A stretch of 64,000 bases of DNA from Macrophomina tecta. Taxonomy: Eukaryota > Ascomycota > Dothideomycetes > Botryosphaeriales > Botryosphaeriaceae. This document shows, piece by piece, positions 10,044 through 22,157 of this stretch (the stretch's first letter is position 1; the number at the start of each line of letters is the position of its first letter). A program made the translations under genes and the position numbers. Location of the stretch: positions 558,001 through 622,000 of the forward strand of contig JAKSGN010000002.1 in NCBI GenBank assembly GCA_024180945.1, read 5' to 3'. The notes under the pieces are model-generated. The model saw nothing but the letters and a program-made list of their open reading frames with translations. It was not told the origin of the DNA and did no database searches.

Positions 10044-11499
10044 TCATAGCTTTGCCCCGCTCCTCTTCCTTTCGAAATGCTCTTCCAGCAGCCTGACCGC
10101 CTTTCTCGCACTACCAAACGCATTCTGATACCCCGCGCCCGCATGTCCATACTCATGACAAACAGGCACCGCCCTCCCGGCTCCCTCGACCCTCACCTCC
10201 TCCACCTCGACCCTTGGCCCACCCCTCCTTCCCGGTCGGTGGCCCACGTTCACGCTCAGCACATCGAATTCCCCCTTCTCATTCAGCAGCTCTGGCGCAA
10301 AGGCCTTGCACCTCTCCAGAATATCCTTCGTAGTCTGAGGATCCGGCTCCGCCCGCCAGTCATCCGCCTCCTTCGTGCCCCCAAGCACAGTCGTGTGGCT
10401 CGTCGCACGGGGAATAACGTAACTCAACCCGTCCGGCCGTCAACACGTCGTCAGCGCTTTGGGCAGTCCGCGCACGAGCACGGTCTGCCCGCGAATGGGG
10501 TACACGGCCGGATCGGGCACCAGGGCGCGGGCCAGGATGCCGCTGGCGTTGACAAAGGCGTCAACGGGCGCGCCGACACCGTACGCGGGGAGGAGGCGTG
10601 TTGCGGTGCCGAGGGCGCCGGGGAGGCCTGTGGTGGTCGGGAGTGCGGCTTCGATTAGGACGGCGCCGAGGGAGCGGGCGCGGGAGAGAAGGAAGGGAAG
10701 GTAGACGCCTGTGTCGATGGTGACGGCATCATAGGTACAGCCGGCGTGGACGCCGGCGGGAAGAGAGGAGCGGTCGAGCTCCCTGAAGTTGTGCATGTAT
10801 GGGGCCCACCAAGCGCTGCGGGGTCCTGAGACGATTTCAGCGTCGGGTGCGGTCCTGGAGTCCGGAGTGAGAACGACATCTCATGATTGAGAGCGTGATT
10901 GGTCATGAGAGGCGTCGGAGGTAGCATAGCTCAAAGGGCGGTTGGCTCCACAATGCCGAACTTACCAATAAAATATGCTGTGGAATTTCTAACGGGGTTC
11001 AGTCATCAGAAAACAGAGGCAAAGTGGAGGGGCTCTACCTCGAGGCCTGACTTTGTTGCAAAGGCTGCTTGGCTTTTCTCTTTCTCAGCCCAGTCAAGCC
11101 ATAGGTTATAGCTCTCGATATCCCACTGCTGGATTTCGCTGTCCTCTGCAAGAGCGTGAGTCCGCCATTGTGCGCCGGCCCTGACAGGATCAGCAGCAGT
11201 CGCAGACAAGTGGTGAGAACGGAGGACAATGAAAGAAAGCAATCTGATGGATGCCAGAGACATAAAATTAGGTCAAGATCATTTCACATACCAAGGCGAT
11301 GTGTAGTCAATGGACTTGTCTCCGGGAACGTGCTTTGCAATGACAGTCACGGCAGCGCCGGATTCCAATAGCGTGATGGCTGTTTGAAGGCCAATCACGC
11401 CGGCACTGTAAGGGTCAGCATTGCATTAAAGAGAGCTTACGCTGCGTGGTACGCCTACCCGATGACGACGATGTGTTTTCCGTTCAGCTTTGAAGACAT
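10044..11499 (-). pseudogene. D-amino-acid oxidase family, disrupted
   Basis: FAD-dependent oxidases of this family deaminate D-amino acids in peroxisomes. Recognisable parts in order on the minus strand: exon 1 (11459-11499, KHIVVIG), exon 2 (11292-11405, AGVIGLQTA dinucleotide fold, ending before AGAQWR), exon 3 from 11180 (QWDIESYNLW), then a block at about 10850-10443 (VHAGCTYDAVTIDTG, VNASG), then 10439-10044 (SYVIPRATSHTTVLGGTKE, VGHRPGRRGGPRVEVE, YGHAGAGYQNAFGSARK). A TGA at 10440-10442 cuts the frame just before the SYVIPR block; no intron of usable length removes it. The junction between exon 3 and the VHAG block also does not splice in frame: a TGA lies just upstream and the only AG gives the wrong phase. 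The C-terminus ends AKL, a type 1 peroxisomal signal. The gene is probably dead; a sequencing error is the alternative. Confidence 0.72.
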
Positions 11500-13080
11500 G
11501 ATGAAGTCTAAGACTGTCGTGAGGTCTATCCTTTCTCGGAATAGAGCAGCGTCGCGGGCAGCCTGCTATATAAGTTCTATTGCCTGAGTCATTGAGCAGC
11601 ACCACGTACGACAAGCTCGACGGGTGAGGTATGCGGGAGCTCTACTACGCAAGATGGAGCAGGGAGCTTCGGCCTGTCATCGTCAAGCAATTGTCGGTGC
11701 TGATGACGGGGTTCCGATTGCGGAGCGCGGACAGCCGACCCGGCGATGTCGGCCTCGGCTCGCTGCCCATTGTGCCGCCACCAATCAGGGCCATTCCTCC
11801 AAATGCGGACACGGAGTTGCCAATGCGGGATCAATGGCCATACCTGCTTGTGTTAATAAAGGCGTTGGTCAAAGTTAGAAATGAGACTACGAGCTCAGTC
11901 CAAAGCCTTCAGGACTGCCTAACGAAGACTAAGCTGCAGCAAAACTGCCATCGAGCGCGTGCATTTGAAAATAGGAAGTCCTTCAACGCGCAGGAAGCTG
12001 TACAGGACTTTTTCTTCTTCCATCAAGGGGACGAGATACATCCGGGAACCGTGTGGAAAGCATTGAGTAATCTGGGCTCTTCATTGTTGGCCCGCTCCAA
12101 TGGCCTGCGGAAATCTGCCTTTGGAGAAGTTACACAAAATTCATGGTGGCTAGGTGTTGGACGAGAATTCAGAATATGTGCGAAGAAGAACAGCGTTTGG
12201 TTACCGTGGGAGATCCCATAGTTCACGAAATGTGGCAGCGCGAAGTAAACGCCGCCCTGTGCCGCTAGGTAAATAGATCCGTATACCGGTCTCTGGGGAT
12301 CCGGCGGTACAAAGAGCCATTCATTTTCTGATAGTACGCTTGGAGACGGCTATTGACAAAGAAAATTTCGGTAAACCTCGTACTACTCCCGCCCGGACCG
12401 AAATTTACCAGCCATGCTTCAAAATCTGATTGAAATATACATGGATGAGACGGAACTGCGAGCTCTCTCGGAATCACCTGGGCTCAGCTGCATTTGGAAT
12501 CTTGTTGGAGAGTTCGCAACTTGATTGTTGCCTTAAGCTTAGTCTGTAGTCGACGGCCGATTGCACAGAGGGATTTACTTCGAAGTTCTGCAACTGATGG
12601 TGCGTGCAAAACCAAGCCAATGAATTCAGTACTCAACAGGGAACGGAAGCAAGCATAATCTTTGATAAACCGCATCCCTGACTTAGAGCTGTACGCCTTG
12701 ATGGACTAATGTGGGAATAGGAAGGTGAAAGGGCCGCTGAACCAAAAGCCTTTCCATAAGAGGTACTAATTAATGTATGGCCGCGTGCGCCACGTTCAAG
12801 CCATCCTTAGCGCAGCGAATTATACATTTGCACTCACAAACACACATCCAGTGGGAGGCGATGGCCGTCACTTAGGAGTTTTTCCGGACCGGACAATGAG
12901 CAAACCAGCCAAGAACCGTTCGTTGCCGTAATAGAGGTTTAAAAACATGAGCCAAAAATGGTAGTGAGAAGGGAAAGAGTTCAACAAGCCAAGAGGTCCT
13001 CCGTGTTAGTACACTTAGGGCAAAGGAGGAAAAAGATATAAACCCGTTGCGAACAAATCTGAATGCAGTTGTCGTGAAAA
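11500..13080. other. Intergenic stretch, no supportable gene
   Basis: About 1.6 kb between the start of the broken oxidase and the 3' end of the P4-ATPase gene. A 196-codon plus-strand frame at 11631-12221 passes through it, but its composition changes along its length and it has no recognisable domain. The minus-strand frames are short. The 3' untranslated region of the flippase gene should lie near its right end. Confidence 0.45.
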
Positions 13081-16000
13081 TCAATGCCTTGAGCTCGCCA
13101 TCTCGCCAAACCGGCCACGCTCGCGCGTCGTATCATAAGCTTGTAGTACTCTTGCCTGCGATTCGTCCGTCTGGGAGAAAGCATAGCCACGTTGCTTGCG
13201 CATACGCTGGACTTGCCGCACTTTCCGAATGGCCTTCTGAAATTGTTCCATTCTAAAAAGCCAGTCAGCACAGTGGGTTCTTCGCCAAAACGCTGAGCAA
13301 GCGAAACGGCAACTGACCTCGGGCGGTAATCCTGGATATTGTACTTCTGAATTTCCTGAATATGGTGATATGCTTGTGGATAGTACATGCGTTTTGCGCT
13401 ATTTCAGAGTTAGCGAACCTTTGGATCATAAAGAATAGGTTAAGACATACTATTTCCAAGCAAAGTCTCTCAGCAGGCAAAGTGCCGGCAAGACAAGACC
13501 CATAAGCCAGAAGATAGGGCTAGGGAACAATCTCGGAATGACTCCCTCGAATTCTTTAGAGATGCCTGTCATTGGAGCGACATACGCATATAGCGGCAAG
13601 AAGATCATCCAGATAATCATCGAACCGGGGATGGCCACAAAGGTGTACTTCGTCCAAATGTTGGTGATAAGTGCGGCCTTGCCAAGCACAGTGGCCAGCG
13701 CAGCTGTGTATAAGGCTGGGCCCCAGACCCAATGGCCAGCAATTTTACCGTCGCCTTGCGGAAGATCCCACAGGAAGATTGCTTGGGAGACGAAGTACAG
13801 AATGAGAGAGTGGTAGAAACCGTTGGCGACCCAGCCCCAGAAGGAGTGCATCTTGAAGAAAACACCCTTCTGGCTGAGCTGATAGAGCTGAGGGTAGCGG
13901 TCGAGAAGGCGTGCACTGACGAACTGGTCAAATATACCTAGAACGAAAGGGGGCAAGACAGTGAAGAACACGTTATAGAAGGAGAGCGTCCATGACTCGT
14001 AAATGACCTGACCGGAGAAAGCGTTTTGGAAGGAATACCAGAACTGCGTCATGAAGAGGGCAATGTTCTTGTAGAACGAATAGAGAATCACCTTACTGAC
14101 TCGTTGGTAGCTCCACGCACCGTGGACGAGCAGCAACTTGCGCAAGAAACGGAATTGACCGATAGCGACGTCAGCGCTTCGAGCGGCTTGTAGACCTTCC
14201 ATACCGCTAATACCAACGCCAACGTGAGCGGCTTGGATCATGGAAACGTCATTCGCACCGTCACCGATCGCCAAAAGGATGGCCTTCAGGTGACGTTTCA
14301 CGAGTTTGACAACGAGCGCCTTCTGAAGTGGAGACACACGACTACGCTCTTGTTAACGATGGCCATCTCTGTCAAGGAAATTAAACTTACCAACAGATGA
14401 CAGCCTTGCACATCACAGCTAGGTCCAGGAAAAGCTTCTCCATGTCCCTTTCCAAAGCGTATGTCAAAGACTTGCCGTCAATGATGAGAGCCAGCGTCTC
14501 CAGTTCCATTTGGCTGTCCGCCTGTGCCCTGATCGCATTCAGTTTCTTTTCCAGATTGTCTCTTGTACCCGCCGCGTTTTCTTCATTGACAATGAGTAAA
14601 GTCATGTCTTCACTGATGAGCTTACAGCTCATTCCGATGTTGATTGCAGTTTCTTGTCGATCACCAGTCAGGACCCAAATCTTAATGCCGGCGGTTTGCA
14701 GAGTATGGATCGTGTCGGGAACGCCATCTTGCAACTTGTCTTCAATAGCGGTTGCTCCAAGGAGAATGAAATCATGCTCGATGATCTCTGCGGCTTTGTC
14801 AAGTTCGTCAGCACGGTTTCCGCCGACGGTGGTTGCGGCAGCATCATAGATCTGCCTCCATTCTTGGTACTCCTGCTCCGGGATCTCGCGCATGGCAAGG
14901 CAAAGGGTTCGGAGACCCTCGGCGGCGTATTCTTCAAGATGCTGTAGAGTCGGTTCGACGATGGGATTGTGATCCTTGGAAAGTCTCTCCAGAATAACGG
15001 TATCGGCGCCTTTGGTGTAGCAAACAATTTTTCCCGTCGGCGTCCTGAAAATTGTCGACATTCTTTTGCGCGTCGAATTGAACTCGCAGACACATAGCAA
15101 TTCGAACTCTTCTTCCACCCCGTCGACGGTAATGATCACAGACCTGGGCTTTCTCGCAACAAATTTGTAGTCCATCAGGACAGCACCCTCCACCAAGGCG
15201 CCCTCATCGGGAGAAGCAGCCTGATACTTGATCTTGCCGGTCTTGTCATTGACTTCGGGAATGACCGTGTGACACGTCGCCAGCAGGGTAAGAAAATTGT
15301 TGATAATGTCACGCGTCTCATGAGTGGCCCGATTTTCCTTGAGCCTCTTGAAATCGTGGATACCGACCTCCACACCGTCCTGGATCGTAGCTCTTCTGTC
15401 TTCGGGAACCTCATCCGCGTATTGAATACCTGCGATTGAACACTGCCGAAACTCCATCATGTTGCAAGTGAGCGTACCGGTCTTGTCGGAGAAGATGTAC
15501 TCGATTTGTCCTAGCTCTTCAACAAGAGAGGACGTACGACAATTTGCAGGGGTGCCAGTTTGATCATGATAGATGTCGAGGTCGGAATCTATCAAAAAGG
15601 CCTGATAGTATTTCACAATCTCGATTGTTACAAAAAGCGAGATCGGGACCAAGTTGGAGTAGAGCACCCAATACGTCAGTAAGTCAAGGAAGAACTGTCC
15701 AACCAGCGCCGTCTCCTCCAGCTGCAGGTATGCAAGGTGAACCCTTTCTTTCGAGCGAATAATGACATCGCCGATGGAACTGATGATGCTGAGCGTGATG
15801 AGAATGGCGCCGAGCATGAGAATTTGGTAATTCACCAATCGCTCGACATTCGTCTTCTTGATGGGTGTTGCTGTCGCGTTCCTCATGAGTTTAGTCTCAT
15901 GGCCAGTAAAGACAACAATTCCATGAATCCAGGGCGTATTCCGCAGAGTTGCGCCACGAAGAAGCAGTTGATCTGGTCCGAGCGGCAATTCCTTTTCTCC

Positions 16001-17311
16001 ACCACCAGCCTGCATGGTCAAGGTAGCCTCGTAGGTGTAGAGGCTGCTGTTTGGCTGTTCAGACCGGACCCTACCGCCCAACCTTCCCAATTCGCTGGGG
16101 CTGACAAGGTCAGCGGTTTCTGGTATACCCTGTTTGATCTTCAGATTGGTCTCTCCATCCAGATTGGCGGTTTCAATGTAGCAGAGACCCTCAGGTTCAG
16201 AACTGGCCAGAAGTACCAGATCCGCAGGAAAAGGCTCCTCTGATTCGACCCTTACGATATCTCCAACGGCAACATTGATCCATTTTGTCTCCTGAAAACT
16301 TGATCCTTTTAGAATCCGAGTTTTGGAATTGTTCAAGGCCTTGTCCTGGGTTTTCCGACGATGATCTTCAACCTGTTCCTTGACCGCTGAAACGAGTAGG
16401 ACGATAACCAACGGGACAATGGTTGTCCATCGGTTGGTGGGCGAGATATTAGGGATTTGCTGAAGCACGGCGGTGAATAAGAAGAACAGATTTGCGTATT
16501 TGGAGAATTGCTCGTAGAGAAATTTCGGGAGAAAGGTGGCTATGTTGTACTTCGCGGTCGACACATGGTTGTCGACGTATTTGTTCGCAGCATTGGCGGG
16601 TGGGTTGTTGAGATGTATGATGCGCGGTCCCAGAGTCGAAGGGTCAGGCTTGGAGCTTCCGAAGCCGAACTTGAAACCAGACTGTTTCCGCTTGTGCGCG
16701 GATGGCTGCGCCTTGTCCCCGACGCCAGCTTGAGCGTTCCGAGTGCCGGCTTGCGTCAGCGGGACGTCCATCTCAGAATATTCGGGTTCCATTCCTAGCA
16801 TATTCTTGGCGCGTCCGACCAGCCCGCCGCCCAGGCTCATTATACTGTTGCGATTGCGCGCATGTGTACGCGTGGTGCCGGGTGCCTCGTCGGTGCGATC
16901 GTCGTACAAGCCCCCAGCGGCGTAGGAGCCTTGCATGGAGCTGCCTTCGTCGTCGATGTCGGTGTAGCGCTGGTAGTTCTGGAGGTCGGAGGACTGCGAG
17001 TAGATGCGCTTGCTGCTCGTGGTCATGTAGGGTGACTGCAGCTCGTCGCGCGCAGCGCCAGGTTGGCCTGTCGCGACCTGGGCAGGCCGGTTGCCGCTTC
17101 CGCTGCCGCCGACGAAGTCATCATAGGATACCGAGGGGCGTGATTGGGGCTGGTCGGAGTCGTTGATGTCGTAGCGGTGCAGCAGGTGCTCGTCGGTGGT
17201 GGGCGGGCGCTGGCCAGACGAGTAGGCGGGAGCGCCATCGTTCAGGTCGAGGAGCAAGTTATCTTCACCATGGGGGGCGTTGGCCTGACCTCCAGGAGGC
17301 CTGCCTGCCAT
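13081..17311 (-). CDS. P4-type ATPase, Drs2-like phospholipid flippase
   Basis: Four exons on the minus strand, 14391-17311, 13451-14341, 13318-13398 and 13081-13252, encode 1354 residues, the usual length for Drs2-type flippases. These proteins move phosphatidylserine and phosphatidylethanolamine to the cytosolic leaflet of Golgi and endosomal membranes with a Cdc50-type subunit. Visible marks: the family start NNPPANAANKYVDNHVSTAK with the first membrane helix after it, DGETNLK near residue 385, PISLFVTIE in the fourth helix, the phosphorylated Asp in SDKTGTLT near 606, KGAD, and GDGANDVSMIQ near 997. The last six membrane helices are in exon 2. The long N-terminus is polar and disordered (DDFVGGSGSG). 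The small last exons carry a basic cytosolic tail with KAIRKVRQVQRMRKQRGYA. All intron phases agree. Confidence 0.95.
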
Positions 17312-18049
17312 TCCGGGCGCGAGGGTAGATGTGGGTAAGCAGTGAGGTGCGAGGAGGGTCGCTCGGCGAAGTCGAAGCTTGCGGAAAGCTAAAGAGGGCG
17401 CATCCCAACACTGGTGGTGCGGATTTGGGCGAAGTCTAATTGCTCAGGCTCAGGATGCAGGGCGGATGCAGAGGGGAGGCTCGGCTGAATCGCAGGGTGA
17501 GTGTTCTTTCCTCTGCGTGCACAGCCTCGACTTGGCAGACGTTGCGCGGGACGCGGGCTGGCGTTCTCTCGTTCGTCGCGTTGGTGGCAGGGCTGCAGAT
17601 GGGGCTTGGGGAGTTTGAAGAAGCGGCGGAAGGAGTGCTGGGCGCTCTGGAGCGAGGAAGATGCGTTCGGCGGCTCTGCGGGCGGTTCGAGAAGGCGGTC
17701 GTGGTGCTGGGGACGAGACCAAGGACCCTGACATGGGGTTGCTTGACGCGATGCGCATCCGCCGCCAACTCGATTGGGGAGATTGAGTGCTGGGCGCCGC
17801 AAGTGGACAAAAGGACGTCCGCGCGCGAAGCCCGCCTCTTCTACCCGCCTGTGCGCCAGTCTGCGCCAGCATGAATTCTGGAGCTGCATGGCTGTGTCCC
17901 AGACAAAGCCGCCCTTGGAGCACCCCCGATCGCGCTCGGACGGATACGCGCAACAGTGCGTGCGTCTAGCGCATCACTCCAGCGCCTAAAATGCACGGCA
18001 AGAAGACATGGTCGTATATTACAGAAGCTACAAGTCGGCCACCTGCCCA
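17312..18049. other. GC-rich promoter region of the flippase gene
   Basis: The stretch lies between the flippase start and the 3' end of the mL46 gene, both on the minus strand, so it should hold the flippase promoter and the mL46 terminator. It is GC-rich and has many overlapping open frames on both strands; none has a domain. Confidence 0.45.
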
Positions 18050-19189
18050 TCAGCGCGCCGTCAGCATATCCTGCACCGCGCTCCAATAGCCCGGCGTCAC
18101 CACTGGCTCGATTTCCTCCTTCGCCAGCCATTTGAAGTCAGTCAGCCCGTGCTTGTTCTCCGCAAGGTTCGCCTGGCCCGCCATGATGCGCGCCTTCATG
18201 AAGAAAATCTTCTCGCCCAGTTCCTCCGTGCCCTTTTCTGCGTTCTGGATCGTCTTCGGAAAGTTGAACTGGTAATGGCCGATGGGGTGATTGCCGACCA
18301 CCCAAGTGTTCATGTTGATGCCGCCAGCCTGAACCAATACGCGCTCCGCAGCCTGTTGCGCTATTAGTGCTGATCAATGCATCGAGCAGACAACAAACTT
18401 ACGTTGTGGAGGTTCTCACGGCCAACAAGACGGTCCTGGGGGAATTGCCATCTGCCACTGGGGTCCTTGACCAGCAGATACAATGTCCTCTGCAGCATTC
18501 TGTTCAAGCTCTTCTGGTCGTTATTCTTATCCGCTTCCGTGACTCTCGACATTGGCCGCTCTGCGGGCTCGACTTTCTTAGCACCCTCGGCCACATTCTC
18601 GATGCCCGTAGATTCCGCATCTTTAAGCAGGGCCTCCCTCTGGTGGTCGGGTTCGCTTTCCTGGGCTCCCACAAGAAGCTCATCGTTCCATCCTTCTTTC
18701 CCATGCGCGCGGTAGACGCCAATATCACGAGCGGCAGTCAGTCGCTGCTTCTGCTTGCGCTTCCATTCGAGATCTGCAGTGGTGCCTTTCTTGTAGTAGA
18801 AGTATCTCGTGAATGGTAGAGCTAAGCGCTCATTGAGACGACGCTGGTAGAGAAAGTAGGCTTTCTCAAAAGGACGGAGATCGCGAGTGAGGATTGGCGG
18901 TCTCGAGAGGACGACTCCGGCGCGAAGCTGGTATGCCTGCTGGGGCGCGGCAGCTTGGGAAACAGGAGGAATGTGCGAGGATGCCGCGGACGAACCCTGC
19001 ACAGCAGCGGCGGCAGCAGCGCTGGCAAAGCGTCTCCGGGAGATGGACTCGCGGCACGAAATGCAGATGGAGTCTTTGGCTGAAGGGAGTAGTTGCGTCA
19101 GTACAGAGGGCTGGTCCCGCTGGGCTCAATTGCGACCTACCCGACTTAGAGGCCAATTGCCTCGCACTCCTCTGGCCGGCGTTCATCTC
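18050..19189 (-). CDS. Mitochondrial large ribosomal subunit protein mL46
   Basis: Three exons, 19141-19189, 18403-19079 and 18050-18352, give 342 residues. The protein belongs to the mL46 (yeast MRPL17) family, a Nudix-fold structural protein of the mitochondrial large ribosomal subunit. Evidence is the run YQLRAGVVLSRPPILTRDL followed by FEKAYFLYQRRLNERLALP, the segment SGRWQFPQDRLVGRENLH, and the C-terminal part with MNTWVVGNHPIGHYQ and KIFFMKARIMAGQ. The Nudix catalytic Glu cluster is not visible, as expected for a structural member. The N-terminus (MNAGQRSARQLASKS, then SRRRFASAAA) looks like a mitochondrial presequence. An upstream in-frame ATG at 19270 would add 27 residues; the nearer start was chosen because it already gives a good presequence. 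Confidence 0.9.
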
Positions 19190-20019
19190 ACCGTACGGCG
19201 ACAAGGACTGACGTTGCGATGGGCGGGAGCTGGTGCCATAGCCAAAAACTTGGGCTCGGCGGAGAGACATGGAGCGCGTCCGAGCGGATCACGTGATCAG
19301 AGCTTGGCGGGCCGCGTACAAAAACCGTCGCGTGGCTGGGCAATTTCTCTCTTTTCTCTCCACGGCACCAATCCTTATCACCAGTGACGACTTCTCTTCC
19401 ATGAAACATTGGTCATTTTGACGGTGCCCAGATGGACTGAGCAGTCTTTTCGCTAGCGGTACCTTCGCAAACTCACCAAGGCGTACTGTTAGATAGATAC
19501 TGCTCACAAGCACGTATAACGAGTAGTCGCTGCGACGCTGAGCCGGCCTCGTGGTGGACGCGGACGGGGAGCGTGAAGAAGCCGCGGAGACGCGTCCGCG
19601 GAGGGCCGCAGAAAGGCGGTCTTCTGTGCGCCTCGTTGGACGATCTGATCTGGGAGTCCTTGAAGCAGCTGCAGTAGCTGGCTGTCTATCGCCCGTCTTA
19701 CGCGAGGCGACTCACGCAGCAGCGGCACGGGCTCGCCTCATGTGGCAGGTCCGGCCGAGTCACAAGCAGGGCTACATCCTCACCAGCCCTCGCCGCCACT
19801 CGAACGTGTCCGTCTCCGCTGCCAACGTGACCACGGCCATGGCCGCCTGCAGGGACAACAGCGCGCCAAGCTATTTTTGGGGCGTCTGAGCGCATGCCAG
19901 ATGCACATCAACCGCGCCTCGAAAATTTATGCCGCTCGCCGGCACGAGTGGTGCCATTTCTCATAAGAGCATGCCGTCTCCACTCCTCTCTTTGTCCTGC
20001 TTGAAGCAAGCACAGCACC
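19190..20019. other. Divergent promoter region between mL46 and the homeodomain gene
   Basis: About 0.8 kb between two genes that point away from each other. It must contain the start signals of both. A 112-codon plus-strand frame (19551-19889) begins with GTG and has no recognisable domain, so it is left out. No regulator site can be named with confidence. Confidence 0.4.
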
Positions 20020-21095
20020 ATGAACCTGATTTCCCGGTTTTGGACCCAGCAGGCATCCTACACCAGTGCTCTCGGCGCCAACATCTTCGAACCCCGGCCG
20101 TCGGATGCTCCACGCAGCAGCCTTGAGGGATTTCTGGCCGAGGTCGCCGACTGCATTCACAGGACACCGACCGACTCTGAATGGGCACAATTCGCTTCCA
20201 TGGATGTGGTGGAGTCGTCCTCTTCTTCTCCACTCGTGAAGCCCCTGGCTGCCACCTCCTCGCCGCCCACGCCGGAGTCGCTGTCTTCCAAGATTGGCTA
20301 TGTTACCCAACACGCCCTGCCTCGCATCGGCACCTGGAAAAGCACCGAGAAGTGTGCGTTTCCCTCAGACAGTGGCTCCCCGTCACAGGAGTAAGGAGTC
20401 CCGTCGTGTCGAGGCGTGGCGCAAGATTTCTGACAGATTGCAGCAGGGATCTTGGCGGTCGATCGGAGAGCAACGACCAGTCTGAATACCTGGATGACAG
20501 GGGGCTTCTGTCCGACTATTATGAGAATCTATCGAAACTCCACTTCACGGAACAACGAATCAGAAATCTAGAAGTCGACATGAAAGGCATGCAAGTAATG
20601 CAGAGTAACCGATCTTTATTGGGACAGCAGCCACTGTTCATCGATCCTCAGCTGTGGAGCCACCTTCGCCAATCCCTTGACGATCGGCTGGACCAACTGC
20701 AACGGCAGAATGAAGTCCTTAGGTCCGACTGCATCAAGCGCGGTCTTCTTCTCCTTCCAAATCCATCCGCTTTCAAAAGGAGCGCCTCAGTGTCTACCGC
20801 GAAAGAAAGTGGAAGAATGCTTCCTGAACCTGGTATCACTCTTACAAACAGGCATAGGTCAACAACCTTGCCGGCTGCCGTCGTAGAACAAGCCTTGTCC
20901 AATCATCGTTCGGATCGGAAGCGAATACCGCGTGCCGCAAAGGCAATTCTGGAGTACCACTTTTCATTGGCACCACTACCGTCCGACGTCGACATAGAAT
21001 GTCTTGCCCAGAAGACTGGACTGCCGGCTAAGAGGGTCAAGACATGGTTCTTCACGAAGAGGGCGCTTTGCAAAGGGAACCACTATCCCACATGA
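20020..21095 (+). CDS. Homeodomain protein with an altered recognition helix
   Basis: Two exons, 20020-20390 and 20444-21095, give 340 residues; the intron is GTAAGG...GCAG and restores the frame exactly. The N-terminal half is Ser/Pro-rich. The middle (YYENLSKLHFTEQRIRNLEVD, then DRLDQLQRQNEVL) looks like a coiled coil. The C-terminal 60 residues fit a homeodomain: RKRIPRAAKAILEYHF is helix 1, DVDIECLAQKTGL helix 2, and KRVKTWFFTKRA helix 3. In helix 3 the Trp-Phe core is kept but the invariant Asn51 that contacts adenine is Thr, and position 50 is Phe. DNA binding may be lost or changed. It lies 1.06 kb upstream of, and in the same direction as, a homeodomain-C2H2 gene with similar layout, which suggests an old tandem duplication. 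It is not an obvious mating-type gene. Confidence 0.75.
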
Positions 21096-22157
21096 AGTCT
21101 CATTCTTCGTTTTGGCTAGCACATAATCCGGACCTTTTTTTTTTTGAGCATTTTACTCGGAACATTTCCTTCCGCGCTCAGGTTACGGGCATTGGCATTG
21201 CACCGCAAGATCTCGCGAGTCTTGTTTTGGCATTGTCCGAACACATGGATTTCTCGCACACCCTCCCGGGCTTGCGTGCTTCTGGAAGTAGCCGCTAGCG
21301 GTCACGAAGTCACCGTGTCCGGCAAATAGCTCAGTGAACCACAAAATGGCGGTGAGCGCGATGTTCAGAGAGTCTTTGGTGCAGGGGTGCGCGAGGAAGT
21401 GCGAACTCCTAACACCACGCACCACACCCGTCGACTAAGTCAACATAGTACTTGGAACGAGGGACATGTGATGTTAGAGGCTGACTGAGAGCTTAAGGTA
21501 TATGCGATGTTTTCCAATTAAGCCTTGCCTTGGTGCTTTCCACCCTAACGTTCAGTCATTCCGGGTCTCGAGGCGGGTCCTAAGCAAAGCCCAAGAGCAA
21601 GATTAACAGGGGCGTTCTAGGTTATGAGGGACGTCGAAGCCCTAGTACTTCTCTCTCTGGACCGTCTTTGCTCTAGTATAACTCCGTTTCCAAACATTCA
21701 ACATTTCGCATCCTTCTTCGATGTACTTGAACCGCTCACCGCCCTTGCGCCCGCCAATGGGGTGAAAAGCCTTTAGATCAAGCACGTGTCGGGCTCTTGT
21801 GGTGCAACAAGGATTGTGATCCTGATGCACAAGAGGGAACTGCAGGTCCGGAGTGAATGGTTCCTTCCCCCGATAATCTTCGCGAAAAAGCTGCTTCACG
21901 GCAGGAACTCTGCTTCTGCCGGAGACGCATGGCTGTGCAACTGAAACAACTCCCCCAGAATGATGGGGTGCATATGATTTAGCAAAGTGACAGCGATCTG
22001 TCACCAACAGGCTGGGGCTGAAGCCTGTTCATCTTTCACGCTAACTTCTTACTGTTACGCCCACATGCGCAAACCTTGAAAATCAGCCTCGCGCCTTGAA
22101 CATCGTAGCGCATGAGGCTGATGCCTTCGTACAACTTAAATCGACGCATATGCGTCC
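21096..22157. other. Spacer between the two homeodomain genes
   Basis: About 1.06 kb holding the terminator of the first and the promoter of the second homeodomain gene. A T-rich run follows the first stop codon (21136-21145). A 121-codon minus-strand frame at 21642-22007 has no domain and is not called. Confidence 0.4.

Noticed and set aside
11631..12221. 196-codon plus-strand frame next to the broken oxidase
   Set aside because: No domain, no intron support, and composition changes along its length.
17389..17953. Overlapping 120 to 170-codon frames upstream of the flippase
   Set aside because: Several frames on both strands are open at once, which reflects GC-rich composition and not a gene.
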